The translations under genes were made by a program, and so were the position numbers. This document shows positions 40,021 to 49,595 of a stretch of DNA of 64,000 nucleotides, in pieces. The first letter of the stretch is position 1. Each line of letters starts with the position of its first letter. The stretch is from assembly GCF_000262715.1 (NCBI RefSeq), contig NC_017924.1:124001-188000 (forward strand), written 5' to 3'. The DNA is from Blattabacterium sp. (Blaberus giganteus) (lineage in GTDB: Bacteria > Bacteroidota > Bacteroidia > Flavobacteriales > Blattabacteriaceae). A model generated the notes under the pieces. It had not been told where the DNA came from, searched no databases, and saw only the letters and a program-made list of their open reading frames with translations.

Positions 40021-43000
40021 ATGAATTTCAGAATTTATATACAAAAAAAAAATCCTTTTGATATTGATTCTAGAAAATTATATAATGAATTAAAAAAAAT
40101 GAATATATCATTGTGTAATGTAATTATTTATTATACATATGATATATTTAATATAAATAAAAAACTTTTTTTAGAAAGTTTATCAAAAGTTTTTATAGAT
40201 CCTGTTACTGATATTTTACACGAAAAAATACATTTGAATACTTCATATATAAAATTTTTTCCAGAAAAATATAATGATCGAGCGGATGCAGCTATGCAAT
40301 GCATAAAAATTTTAGATCCTAAATCAACTAAAATTTCCATAAAAACTGGACAATTAATTGAATTAATTGGAATGAAAAAAAAACAGGATTTTAATAAAAT
40401 TAAAAAATATTATTTTCAGTCATGTTTGAGTACAAAAAATCAAAAAAATGATACAAAAATTATAGATAATTTCATTAATTTTTCTGTTGATAAAATAAAA
40501 GAAATCCATAATAAATGGAATCTTTCTATGAACGTTAATGATTTACTATTTATACAAAAATATTTTTCTGAAGAAAAACGAAATCCAACAAAAGCAGAAT
40601 TACGTATATTTGATGTTTATTGGTCTGATCATTGTCGTCATACAACATTTTTTACAAAATTGTCAGATATATCTTTTTATGGATCCTTTAAAAAAATATA
40701 TCAAAATGTTTTTAGAAAATATTTAAAAGATAGAGATTTAATAGGAAGATCAAAATATCCTATCAATCTTATGGATTTATCCTGTCTTCCTGCTAAAATT
40801 CTTTATAAAAAAGGAAAATTGAAAAATTATGTTTTATCATACGAACATAATGCGTGTATTATGATGATAAATGTAGATTTTGAAAATAAAAAAAAAGAAA
40901 AATGGTATTTATTATTTAAAAATGAAACTCATAATCATCCTACCGAAATAGATCCTTTTGGAGGGGCTTCTACTTGTGTAGGAGGAGCTATTCGTGATCC
41001 TTTATCGGGTAGAGCTTTTGTTTATCAAGGGATTAGATTGAGTGGAGCTGCTGATCCTATAAATTCAAAAACTTTTCATAAAAAATTACCACAACGTAAA
41101 ATTTGTCTAGAATCAGCTCGTGGGTATAGTTCTTATGGAAATCAAATAGGATTGGCTACAACTCATGTAAACGAAATTTATCATGAGGGATATAGAGCTA
41201 AAAGAATGGAAATAGGGATGGTCGTTGGAGCTGTTCCTGTAGATTTTGTAAAACAGGATAAACCAAAAAAAGGAGATATTATTTTGTTAATTGGTGGTTT
41301 TACGAGAAGGGAAGGAATTGGAGGGGCTACAGATTCTTCTAAAGAACAGAATTCTGATTTCGAAAATCATATACAACAGCAAAAAGGAGATCCAATAATA
41401 GAAAGAAAAATTCAGAGATTTTTCAGAAAAAAAAAAGTTATTTCTTTGATCAAAAAATGCAATGATTTTGGAGCAGGAGGAGCGTCCGTTGCTGTAGGGG
41501 AATTAAGTGATAGTTTAGTCCTTTATTTGGACAAAATACCAATAGAAAATACAGAAAAAAATATAGAAGCTATAGAAATTGCGCTTTCTGAGTCTCAAGA
41601 ACGTATGGCAGTAATATTAGATCCCAAAGATGTAAAAAAATTTATTCATTTTTCTCGTGAAGAAAATATCATGTCTTTTCCAATAGGAAAAGTGACTGAT
41701 AATCATCGTATTATTTTTTCTTATAAAGAAAAAGAAATTTTTAATGTGAAAAGTTCTTTTCTTAATACAAAAGGATTTCATAAAGAAAAAACTGTTCGTG
41801 TAAATTCCCCTACTTCATTTTCTCCTTTTCATAAATCAAAAAATCTTTTTTTCAACAAAAAAATATTTTTAAATACTCTTTCTAAATTAAATATAGCTTC
41901 TCAAAAAAGCTTAGTGGAAATGTTTGATAGTACTGTAGGTGGGACTACAGTTTTGATGCCTTTTGGAGGGAAATATCAAATGACTCCATCTGAAGGAAGT
42001 GCACAAAAAATTCCTGTTTTTAGGGGAAATACAAATACAGTTAGTTTAGTTTCTTGGGGGTTTCATCCTGAAGTTTCTGTTTGGAGTCCTTTCCATGGAG
42101 GAGCTTATGCCATTGTGGAATGTATTTCTAAAATTGTTTCTATGGGAGGAAATTATAGAAATACTTATTTTAGTTTTCAAGAATATTATCAAAAATTGGG
42201 AGATAATCCAGAAAATTGGGGAAAACCTTTTTCGGCTTTGTTAGGTGCTTATCATGCTCAAATGTCTTTAAAATTAGCTTCTATAGGGGGAAAAGACTCT
42301 ATGTCTGGAACGTATAAAAAATTTCATGTTCCGCCTACATTTATCGTTTTTGGAGTATCAACAGGTTCCTGTTTCAATATTATATCTCCTGAATTTAAAA
42401 AAGTGGGAAATAAAATTTATTTGTATTATCACAATTCATTAAAAAATGAAATGCCCGATTTTAATTCTATAAAAAAAGCTTATGACCAAGTTTATGAAGG
42501 AATTTGTTCCGGAAAAATTGTTTCGGTTAAAACAGTAAAAGATGGAGGCATTTCTGTTGCTGTCGCCAAAATGTCTTTTGGAAATCGTTTAGGAGCAATC
42601 ATTGACTATAAAGATCATTTACTTGAAACGAACATAGGTTCCTTAATTATAGAATCTTCATCTCCTATTTTAAACAATGATTTTATTCAAATAGGAGAAA
42701 TCGTTTCTCATAAATATTTAGATTTTAATGGAATATCTATTGATATAGATGAATCTATAAAAAATTGGTTAAAAACTTTTTCTCCTATTTTTTCTTCTAA
42801 TGAAAATGAAAAAGAAAAAATAGGAGAAATAAAACAAGTAAAAAAAAATAAACAAAAGGAAAAACACAATTCTATCATATGGAAATGTAAATTTCCAAAA
42901 AAAGGGACTCCTCGTGTATTTATTCCTGTATTTCCTGGTACAAATAGTGAATTTGAATCAATTCGTGCATTTGAAAAAGAGGGGGCTATCGTAAACACAT

Positions 43001-43698
43001 TTGTATTTAAAAATCTAAGTAATCAAGATATTATAGAGTCTATATTTTATTTCAAAAAGCATATAGAATCTGTGCAAATATTTATGCTATGTGGAGGATT
43101 TAGTGCAGGAGATGAACCAGATGGTTCTGCTAAATTTATTGTATCTATATTACATAATCCATATATTAAAGAGGCTATTAAATATTTTCTCGATCAAGAT
43201 GGATTAATTTTAGGTATTTGTAATGGATTTCAAGGATTGATCAAATCCGGATTATTACCTTATGGTAAAATTTGTTTGAGAAATCATGATTCTCCTACAT
43301 TAACTTACAATAAAATAGAAAAGCATATATCTCAATGCGTACACATTAAAGTTATTTCTGATCATTCTCCATGGTTAAATGGTATGAAAAATAAAATGTA
43401 TACTCTTCCTATATCTCACAGCGAAGGAAGATTTTATGCAAGCCAAGAAACAATAAATCTTTTATTGGATAGAAACCAAATTGCTACACAATATGTAGAT
43501 TTAGAAGGGAAACCTAGTTCAAATAGATTATATAATCCTAATGGATCTGTTGGAGCCATTGAAGGATTATTAAGTGAAGATGGTAAAATTTATGGAAGAA
43601 TGACTCATCCAGAACGTTATGGTCATGGATTATTAAAAAATATTCCTAATGTTCATGAACATTCTATTTTCAAAAATGCAGTACAATATTTTTTGTAA
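40021..43698 (+). CDS. purL: Phosphoribosylformylglycinamidine synthase (single-chain)
   Basis: This is the large-form PurL (1225 residues) that makes FGAM. It has an N-terminal PurS-like domain, a linker with RNPTKAELRIFDVYWSDHCRHTTF (in part), two duplicated AIRS-like halves (the first with ETHNHPTEIDPFGGASTCVGG, the second with GGKDSMSGTY) and a C-terminal glutaminase (about 965-1225). The glutaminase has cysteine in ILGICNGFQGLI and HSEGRFYA. A lysine/glutamate-rich stretch precedes the glutaminase. It lies 8 bp after purB. Confidence 0.97.
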   Translation: MNFRIYIQKKNPFDIDSRKLYNELKKMNISLCNVIIYYTYDIFNINKKLFLESLSKVFIDPVTDILHEKIHLNTSYIKFFPEKYNDRADAAMQCIKILDPKSTKISIKTGQLIELIGMKKKQDFNKIKKYYFQSCLSTKNQKNDTKIIDNFINFSVDKIKEIHNKWNLSMNVNDLLFIQKYFSEEKRNPTKAELRIFDVYWSDHCRHTTFFTKLSDISFYGSFKKIYQNVFRKYLKDRDLIGRSKYPINLMDLSCLPAKILYKKGKLKNYVLSYEHNACIMMINVDFENKKKEKWYLLFKNETHNHPTEIDPFGGASTCVGGAIRDPLSGRAFVYQGIRLSGAADPINSKTFHKKLPQRKICLESARGYSSYGNQIGLATTHVNEIYHEGYRAKRMEIGMVVGAVPVDFVKQDKPKKGDIILLIGGFTRREGIGGATDSSKEQNSDFENHIQQQKGDPIIERKIQRFFRKKKVISLIKKCNDFGAGGASVAVGELSDSLVLYLDKIPIENTEKNIEAIEIALSESQERMAVILDPKDVKKFIHFSREENIMSFPIGKVTDNHRIIFSYKEKEIFNVKSSFLNTKGFHKEKTVRVNSPTSFSPFHKSKNLFFNKKIFLNTLSKLNIASQKSLVEMFDSTVGGTTVLMPFGGKYQMTPSEGSAQKIPVFRGNTNTVSLVSWGFHPEVSVWSPFHGGAYAIVECISKIVSMGGNYRNTYFSFQEYYQKLGDNPENWGKPFSALLGAYHAQMSLKLASIGGKDSMSGTYKKFHVPPTFIVFGVSTGSCFNIISPEFKKVGNKIYLYYHNSLKNEMPDFNSIKKAYDQVYEGICSGKIVSVKTVKDGGISVAVAKMSFGNRLGAIIDYKDHLLETNIGSLIIESSSPILNNDFIQIGEIVSHKYLDFNGISIDIDESIKNWLKTFSPIFSSNENEKEKIGEIKQVKKNKQKEKHNSIIWKCKFPKKGTPRVFIPVFPGTNSEFESIRAFEKEGAIVNTFVFKNLSNQDIIESIFYFKKHIESVQIFMLCGGFSAGDEPDGSAKFIVSILHNPYIKEAIKYFLDQDGLILGICNGFQGLIKSGLLPYGKICLRNHDSPTLTYNKIEKHISQCVHIKVISDHSPWLNGMKNKMYTLPISHSEGRFYASQETINLLLDRNQIATQYVDLEGKPSSNRLYNPNGSVGAIEGLLSEDGKIYGRMTHPERYGHGLLKNIPNVHEHSIFKNAVQYFL

Positions 43699-43715
43699 AA
43701 AAATTAAAATAAATT

Positions 43716-44210
43716 ATGAAAGTGGCTATATTTTTTGGGAGTATTTCTGATAAATCAATTATGAAAATAACAGCGGAAGTGCTAAAAAAATTTAGCATAA
43801 ATTATAAATCTTATGTGATTTCCGCTCATAGATTACCAGATATTTTATCTAGTACTATTAAAGAAATAGAATCAGAAGGAACAGATGTAATTATTGCAGG
43901 AGCTGGATTATCTGCTCATTTACCTGGAATAATTTCTTCTAAAACAATTTTACCTGTCATAGGAGTACCAATTCATTGCCATAATAACTATGGTTCCTTA
44001 GGAGGTATAGATGCTCTTTTTTCTATGGTACAAATGCCAAAGGATGTTCCCGTTGCTACAGTAGGAATTAATAATTCATATAATGCAGCTTTATTTGCTG
44101 TTCATATTTTAGCTATAAAATATCAAAATATAAGAAAATTATTGCTCAAATTTAGAACAAAAAAAAAAGAAAAACTGATAACTGAAATCAAGCAACATTT
44201 ATTACCATGA
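43716..44210 (+). CDS. purE: N5-carboxyaminoimidazole ribonucleotide mutase
   Basis: The 164-residue protein has IFFGSISDKSIM, the SAHRLPD motif, AGAGLSAHLPGI and GSLGGIDALFSMVQMPKDVPVATVG, all PurE signatures. The class I enzyme uses N5-CAIR made by PurK, but no purK is beside it or elsewhere in this window. It shares 4 bp with purC. Confidence 0.95.
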   Translation: MKVAIFFGSISDKSIMKITAEVLKKFSINYKSYVISAHRLPDILSSTIKEIESEGTDVIIAGAGLSAHLPGIISSKTILPVIGVPIHCHNNYGSLGGIDALFSMVQMPKDVPVATVGINNSYNAALFAVHILAIKYQNIRKLLLKFRTKKKEKLITEIKQHLLP

Positions 44211-44929
44211 ACTGCACAATTAAAAAAAATCTTTTATCAGAAGGAAAAACAAAAAAAATATATACGACCAATAATCCATTTGAAGTACTCATTCATCATA
44301 CAGATAATATAACGGCTTTAAATGGATTAAAAAAAAATATTTTACAAAATAAAGGAGTTTTAAATAATGAAATAACGGCATTGATTTTTCAATTTTTAAA
44401 TTCTTGTGGAATTAAAACTCATTTTATACAAAAAATAAATAATAGAGAACAATTATGTCATAAAGTAGATATGATTGCTTTAGAATTTGTTGTTCGCAAT
44501 ATTGTTGCGGGAAGTATGTCTAAACGTTTGGGAGTAAAAGAAGGAGTTCATTTGTATAATCCTATTTTTGAAATATTTTATAAAAATGATAAATTAAAAG
44601 ATCCTTTGATTAATGATCATCATGCAGTGTTTCTAGAAATTCTTTCTTATGAAGAATTAAGAATCATTTATAGTATGACGTCTAAAATAAACCATTTTAT
44701 AAAAAAATATTTTTTAGATAAAAATATTATATTGGTAGATTTTAAAATAGAATTCGGTAAAAATTATAAAAACGAGATTTTACTGTCTGATGAAATCAGT
44801 CCAGATACTTGTCGTTTTTGGGATAAAGAAACAATGAAAAAATTGGACAAAGATTCATTTAGAATGGGATCAAAAGAAAAAGTCTTTGATATTTATATGG
44901 ATATATTAAAAAGGTTAAATGTAAGTTAA
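44207..44929 (+). CDS. purC: SAICAR synthetase
   Basis: This enzyme joins CAIR and aspartate with ATP. The 240 residues include LSEGKTKKIYTT, the EFVVRNIVAGSM segment, KDPLINDHHA, LVDFKIEFGK and LSDEISPDTCRFWD. It is a compact single-domain form. It overlaps the purE stop by 4 bp and is followed by purF after 9 bp. Confidence 0.96.
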   Translation: MNCTIKKNLLSEGKTKKIYTTNNPFEVLIHHTDNITALNGLKKNILQNKGVLNNEITALIFQFLNSCGIKTHFIQKINNREQLCHKVDMIALEFVVRNIVAGSMSKRLGVKEGVHLYNPIFEIFYKNDKLKDPLINDHHAVFLEILSYEELRIIYSMTSKINHFIKKYFLDKNIILVDFKIEFGKNYKNEILLSDEISPDTCRFWDKETMKKLDKDSFRMGSKEKVFDIYMDILKRLNVS

Positions 44930-44938
44930 CCATTTATA

Positions 44939-46408
44939 ATGGAAGAAAGATATTTTTTTTCCAAAAAGATGATATCTCAATTATTCCCTTCTATTCTGGA
45001 AAATAATTATTTTGATAAGTTTCACGATGAATGTGGTGTTTTTGGGATTTATTCTCCTGACAAAGTAGATACCTTTTCTTTAGTTCAATTTGGTTTATTT
45101 GCATTGCAACATAGAGGACAAGAAGCTTGTGGTTTTTCTGTTTTAAGAGATGGTTTTATTATATCACATAAAAACGAAGGACTTGTTTTGGATTTTTTTA
45201 GAAAAATTTCTAATTCTGAATGTTATCATGGAAATGCTGTAATTGGACATACTCGTTATTCTACAGAAGGAGGACAAAGTAAAAAAAATATTCAACCTTT
45301 TTTTGGAGAAGATTCCTATGGAAGAAGTACTATATCTATAGTACATAATGGAAATTTGGTCAATGCTCAATATCTTCGTAAAAAATTGGAATCGATAGGT
45401 GTAAATTTTATATCCGAATATTCAGATTCCGAAGTTATTTTACGTTTAATACAAAAATATTTACTAGAATCTGATAATAGTTTAGAGAAAGCAATTCAAA
45501 AAACAACTATCGATATTAAAGGAGCTTATTCTGTGATTGTCCTAATGGATAATAAAATGGCTGCATTTAGAGATCCAAACGGAATCCGTCCTTTATGTTA
45601 TGGTATGTTGAATGAAAAGACTTACATATTTAGTTCTGAAACTTGTGGAATTGATTCTGTTGGAGGATTTTATGTTAGAGATCTATTCCCAGGAGAAATT
45701 ATAATTGTGGATAAAAAATCAATTCAATTTTCTACACTTACAGAAAAAAAAAATACAAGAAAAAGAATTTGTTCTTTTGAATATGTTTATTTTTCTCGTC
45801 CTGATTCCTTAATTGAAAATATAAATGTTTATGAAATTCGTGAAAAAAGCGGAGAGAAACTTTATGAACAACATCCGGTGGAAGCTGATGTAGTTATTGG
45901 AGTTCCAGATTCTGGAGTTCCAGCTTCTATTGGTTATTCTAAAGCTTCTGGAATTCCTTTTAAACCAATTTTAGTAAAAAATAAATATATTGGAAGATCT
46001 TTTATTATCCCTCAACAGGAAATGCGTGAAAAAATGGTTAATTTGAAATTAAATCCTATATTATATGAAATAAAAGGGAAACGAATTGTTATTATTGATG
46101 ATTCTATAGTTCGTGGAACTACTAGTCGTAGATTAGTTCACATATTAAGAAAAGCAGGAGCTAAAGAAATTCATTTTAGAAGTGCTTCTCCTCCTATTAT
46201 AGGTCCATGTTATTTGGGAGTAGATACTCCAAGTAAAAAAGATCTTATATCATATAATCATATTGATAAAAAAAGTATAGCAAAAATCCTAAATGTAGAT
46301 AGTTTAGAATTTTTAAGCATGGATAACTTTATAGATATTCTTGGAAGCACTCATTATTGTTTTGGTTGTTTTACCGGAAATTATCCAGTTAAAAAAAATA
46401 TAATATGA
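44939..46408 (+). CDS. purF: Amidophosphoribosyltransferase
   Basis: This is the first committed step, PRPP plus glutamine to phosphoribosylamine. The 489-residue protein carries a 31-residue N-terminal extension before the catalytic cysteine 32 (DECGVFGIYS), so propeptide processing would be required. Further motifs are QHRGQEACGF, the PRPP loop IVIIDDSIVRGTTSRR and YCFGCFTGNYP. Its length and motifs resemble the Bacillus-type PurF. The stop overlaps purM by 4 bp. Confidence 0.96.
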   Translation: MEERYFFSKKMISQLFPSILENNYFDKFHDECGVFGIYSPDKVDTFSLVQFGLFALQHRGQEACGFSVLRDGFIISHKNEGLVLDFFRKISNSECYHGNAVIGHTRYSTEGGQSKKNIQPFFGEDSYGRSTISIVHNGNLVNAQYLRKKLESIGVNFISEYSDSEVILRLIQKYLLESDNSLEKAIQKTTIDIKGAYSVIVLMDNKMAAFRDPNGIRPLCYGMLNEKTYIFSSETCGIDSVGGFYVRDLFPGEIIIVDKKSIQFSTLTEKKNTRKRICSFEYVYFSRPDSLIENINVYEIREKSGEKLYEQHPVEADVVIGVPDSGVPASIGYSKASGIPFKPILVKNKYIGRSFIIPQQEMREKMVNLKLNPILYEIKGKRIVIIDDSIVRGTTSRRLVHILRKAGAKEIHFRSASPPIIGPCYLGVDTPSKKDLISYNHIDKKSIAKILNVDSLEFLSMDNFIDILGSTHYCFGCFTGNYPVKKNII

Positions 46409-47397
46409 AAGTAAAAAAAAAAAAAAACATGACCATATACAAGATTAGTAATATCTTAGAAAGTACTTATAATGATAAGGTTATGAGCGTATTAGATCAT
46501 TTTTCTGGTTTTTATAAAATATATGAATCTGGATATAAGGAACCTGTTTTAGTATCTGGAGTTGATGGTGTTGGAACCAAATTACGTTTAGCTATAGATT
46601 ACAAAAAATATGATGTTATTGGAGAAGATTGTTTTGCAATGTGTGCAAATGACGTTTTATGTCATGGAGCTCTTCCTTTATTTTTTTTAGATTATTTAGC
46701 TTGTGGAAAACTAGATTATACTATTGTAAAAAAAATTATACAAGGAATAGCAATTTCTTGCAAAAAGAATAACACTTGTCTTATTGGAGGGGAAACAGCG
46801 GAAATGCCTGAAATTTATAAAAAAAATGATTATGATATAGCGGGATTTTGTGTAGGCATTGTAGAGAAAAATCATATTATAGATGGAAGAAAATTAATTC
46901 AAGAAGAAGATATTTTAATAGGTCTTCCTTCGTCAGGAGTACATAGTAATGGTTTTTCTGTAATTAGAAATATCTTTTCTACAGAAGATTTCATGAAATC
47001 TTTTCAAGAAAAACCGTTTTATGAAACGCTTTTAATTCCAACTAAAATTTATCATTTTCCTATTCATACTTTATTAAAAAAATTTCTAATTCACGGATTA
47101 GCTCATATTACTGGAGGAGGAATATCAGATAATTTATATCGAATTCTTCCAGAAAATTTATCAGCTGTAGTAAAAAAAGAAAAAATTCCTATTCAACCTG
47201 TTTTCAATTATATTCAAAAAAAAGGAAATCTATCAGAACATGAAATGTGGAATACTTTTAATATGGGAGTAGGGATGATTATAGTAGTTTCTTTTAAAGA
47301 AAAATATCATATTTTGAATAAACTACATATTTTAGGAGAAAAACCTTTCATTTTGGGAAATATTGTGAAAGGAAATAAAAAAGTATTTTTGAAATAA
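46405..47397 (+). CDS. purM: Phosphoribosylformylglycinamidine cyclo-ligase
   Basis: AIR synthetase, 330 residues from the first ATG. Motifs include VSGVDGVGTKLRLA, MCANDVLCHGALPLFFLDY, GGETAEMPEIY and LPSSGVHSNGFS. The N-terminus is short and lacks the usual YKDAGVDI segment. An A15 run (46413-46427) follows the first codons, and a second in-frame ATG at 46429, directly after the run, is an alternative start giving 322 residues. Confidence 0.94.
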   Translation: MKVKKKKNMTIYKISNILESTYNDKVMSVLDHFSGFYKIYESGYKEPVLVSGVDGVGTKLRLAIDYKKYDVIGEDCFAMCANDVLCHGALPLFFLDYLACGKLDYTIVKKIIQGIAISCKKNNTCLIGGETAEMPEIYKKNDYDIAGFCVGIVEKNHIIDGRKLIQEEDILIGLPSSGVHSNGFSVIRNIFSTEDFMKSFQEKPFYETLLIPTKIYHFPIHTLLKKFLIHGLAHITGGGISDNLYRILPENLSAVVKKEKIPIQPVFNYIQKKGNLSEHEMWNTFNMGVGMIIVVSFKEKYHILNKLHILGEKPFILGNIVKGNKKVFLK

Positions 47398-47408
47398 AAA
47401 ATATTTTC

Positions 47409-47987
47409 ATGAAAAAAATAGCTATTTTAGTTTCTGGAAATGGAACTAATATGAAACATATTTTACAAGAAATTAAAAACGGGAAGCTTTATAATTCTAT
47501 GATAAATTTAGTGATTTCTGATAGATGGTGTATGGGAATTCAATATGCACTGAAAAAAAACATACCAGTATTTTCTTTAATAAAAACTAATAAAAAATTT
47601 CTTTCTAAAGAAATAGATAATATACTTATAAGATATATTCCGAATATTATAGTTCTTTCAGGATTTCTTTCTATACTTGATACAGAATTTTGTAAAAAAT
47701 GGTTTAGTAAAGTTATAAATATTCATCCTTCTTTATTGCCTAAATATGGGGGAAAAGGAATGTATGGAATGAAAGTACATCAAGAAGTCATTAAAAATAA
47801 GGAAAAAATATCAGGAGCTACAGTTCACTATGTAACAGAAAACGTGGATTTAGGAGATATAATTTTGAAAAAAACATGTAAAATTGATTTAGAGGAGACT
47901 CCAACATCTTTATCAGAAAAAATTTCTATGATAGAAAAAGAAATATTAATTCAATCTATTAATAACCTTTTATTTAATATTAATTAA
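47409..47987 (+). CDS. purN: Phosphoribosylglycinamide formyltransferase (PurN)
   Basis: This enzyme formylates GAR using 10-formyl-THF. The 192 residues include ILVSGNGTNMKHIL, the catalytic asparagine and histidine in VINIHPSLLPKYGGKGMYG, and the aspartate in ENVDLGDII. The gene sits between purM and purH. A 74-bp gap follows, which contains a short direct repeat. Confidence 0.95.
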   Translation: MKKIAILVSGNGTNMKHILQEIKNGKLYNSMINLVISDRWCMGIQYALKKNIPVFSLIKTNKKFLSKEIDNILIRYIPNIIVLSGFLSILDTEFCKKWFSKVINIHPSLLPKYGGKGMYGMKVHQEVIKNKEKISGATVHYVTENVDLGDIILKKTCKIDLEETPTSLSEKISMIEKEILIQSINNLLFNIN

Positions 47988-47989
47988 AT

Positions 47990-48012
47990 AGTTAATAATT
48001 GAGTTAATAATT
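47990..48012 (+). repeat. Short tandem direct repeat between purN and purH
   Basis: AGTTAATAATT occurs twice, one base apart (47990-48000 and 48002-48012), just after the purN stop. The surrounding 74-bp gap is the largest within the purine series. It holds no clear terminator or TAnnTTTG box, so its role is unknown. Confidence 0.5.
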
Positions 48013-48061
48013 ATTCTGAATAATAAAAAATCAAAAAGTAACAATGAATTAAATTAGTAGT

Positions 48062-49591
48062 ATGAAAAGAGCTTTGATCAGTGTTTATGAAAAAAATGAA
48101 AAATTGTTCAATTTTGTCAGTTTTTTAGATAAAAAAGGATATCAAATTATTTCTACTGGAGGTACCTACCAATATTTTATTAATAAAGGATTATCAAATA
48201 TCATAGAGGTATCTGATTATACTTCTTTCCCTGAAATTTTAGATGGAAGAGTTAAAACAATTCATCCTAATATATATATAGGGATTTTAGCGGATCGTTC
48301 TGTTGAAAAACATATGAAATCTATTCATTATCACAATATTCATCTTATTGATATTGTATTGGTAAATTTTTATCCATTTTTTAAAAAAATACATCATAAA
48401 CCTACTATCAATATTAATTCCTTAATAGAATTTATTGATGTTGGAGGTCCATCCATGCTGAGAGCCGCAGCTAAAAATTTTTTACATGTAACTGCTATTA
48501 CAGATAATAATGATTATGAACTAGTTCAATATGAAATTGAACATTATGGATTTACTTCATTAAAATTGAGAAAAAAATTAGCAGGAAAAGCGTTTAATTT
48601 TACTTCTTCTTACGATTCTGCTATTTCTCAATGTTTTTTAGAGGATAAATTTCCTATTTATTTACACTCTTCTTATGAAAAAAAAATGAATCTTATTTAT
48701 GGAGAAAATCCTCATCAAAAAGCCGCTTATTATGTTAATACAATTCATGAAGGATCGATGCGAAATTTTCATCAATTAAATGGAAAAAAATTATCGTTCA
48801 ATAACTTAAGAGATATGGATATAGCGTGGAAAGTTGTTTCTCAATTTTCTGAACCTGCTTGTTGTACAGTGAAACATTCCACTCCTTGTGGAGTGGCATT
48901 AGGAAAAAACATTATTGAAGCATTTCAAAAAACTTATTACGCTGATCCAATTTCGTCTTTTGGAGGAATAATGGCTGTCAATGTACCAATTACAAAAGAA
49001 TTAGCAAAAGAAATTAATCACATTTTTTTAGAAGTAGTTCTTTCTCCGAATTACGAAACAGATGTTTTAAATATTTTAAAAATCAAAAAAAATCTTAGAA
49101 TTATTAGCATTAATGAACCTATTTCAGATAAGCTAGAATATGTGAAAATAGACGGAGGGATTTTAGTGCAAGAATCAGATTATTTTTTTCCTTATGATAA
49201 AAATTACAAAATAGTTACTAAAAAAAAATTTAGCGATCAAGAATTAAAATCTTTATTTTTCGCTCAAAAAGTAGTAAAATATGTGAAATCTAATGCTATT
49301 GTAGTGTCAAAAGGAACGCAAACCTTAGGTATTTCTGGAGGTCAGACTAACAGAATTTGGGCAGCTCGTCAAGCTATAGAAAGGGCTTTAGAAAAAAGTA
49401 AAGAGGAATTAGTCCTTGTATCTGATGCTTTTTTCCCTTTCAGAGATGTTGTAGATGAAGCTGCTCGTTCTGGTAAAATACGTGCTATTCTTCAACCAGG
49501 AGGATCTATACGTGATGAAGAGTCTGTTAAAGCTTGTGATGATCATGGAATTGCTATGGCTTTTACTGGAAAAAGACATTTTAAACATTAA
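48062..49591 (+). CDS. purH: Bifunctional AICAR transformylase/IMP cyclohydrolase
   Basis: This enzyme performs the last two steps to IMP. The 509 residues have an N-terminal MGS-like cyclohydrolase domain (RALISVYEKNEK, ISTGGTYQYF, VKTIHPNIYIGIL, NFYPF) and a C-terminal transformylase with the Lys-His pair in CTVKHSTPCGVALG and DPISSFGG. Both domains are intact. purD starts 4 bp later. Confidence 0.97.
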   Translation: MKRALISVYEKNEKLFNFVSFLDKKGYQIISTGGTYQYFINKGLSNIIEVSDYTSFPEILDGRVKTIHPNIYIGILADRSVEKHMKSIHYHNIHLIDIVLVNFYPFFKKIHHKPTININSLIEFIDVGGPSMLRAAAKNFLHVTAITDNNDYELVQYEIEHYGFTSLKLRKKLAGKAFNFTSSYDSAISQCFLEDKFPIYLHSSYEKKMNLIYGENPHQKAAYYVNTIHEGSMRNFHQLNGKKLSFNNLRDMDIAWKVVSQFSEPACCTVKHSTPCGVALGKNIIEAFQKTYYADPISSFGGIMAVNVPITKELAKEINHIFLEVVLSPNYETDVLNILKIKKNLRIISINEPISDKLEYVKIDGGILVQESDYFFPYDKNYKIVTKKKFSDQELKSLFFAQKVVKYVKSNAIVVSKGTQTLGISGGQTNRIWAARQAIERALEKSKEELVLVSDAFFPFRDVVDEAARSGKIRAILQPGGSIRDEESVKACDDHGIAMAFTGKRHFKH

Positions 49592-49595
49592 AATC

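Noticed and set aside
49455..49595. 47-codon N-terminal extension of purD into purH
   Set aside because: The extra residues are out-of-frame purH sequence; MKILVLGSGGREHA at 49596 is the canonical PurD start.
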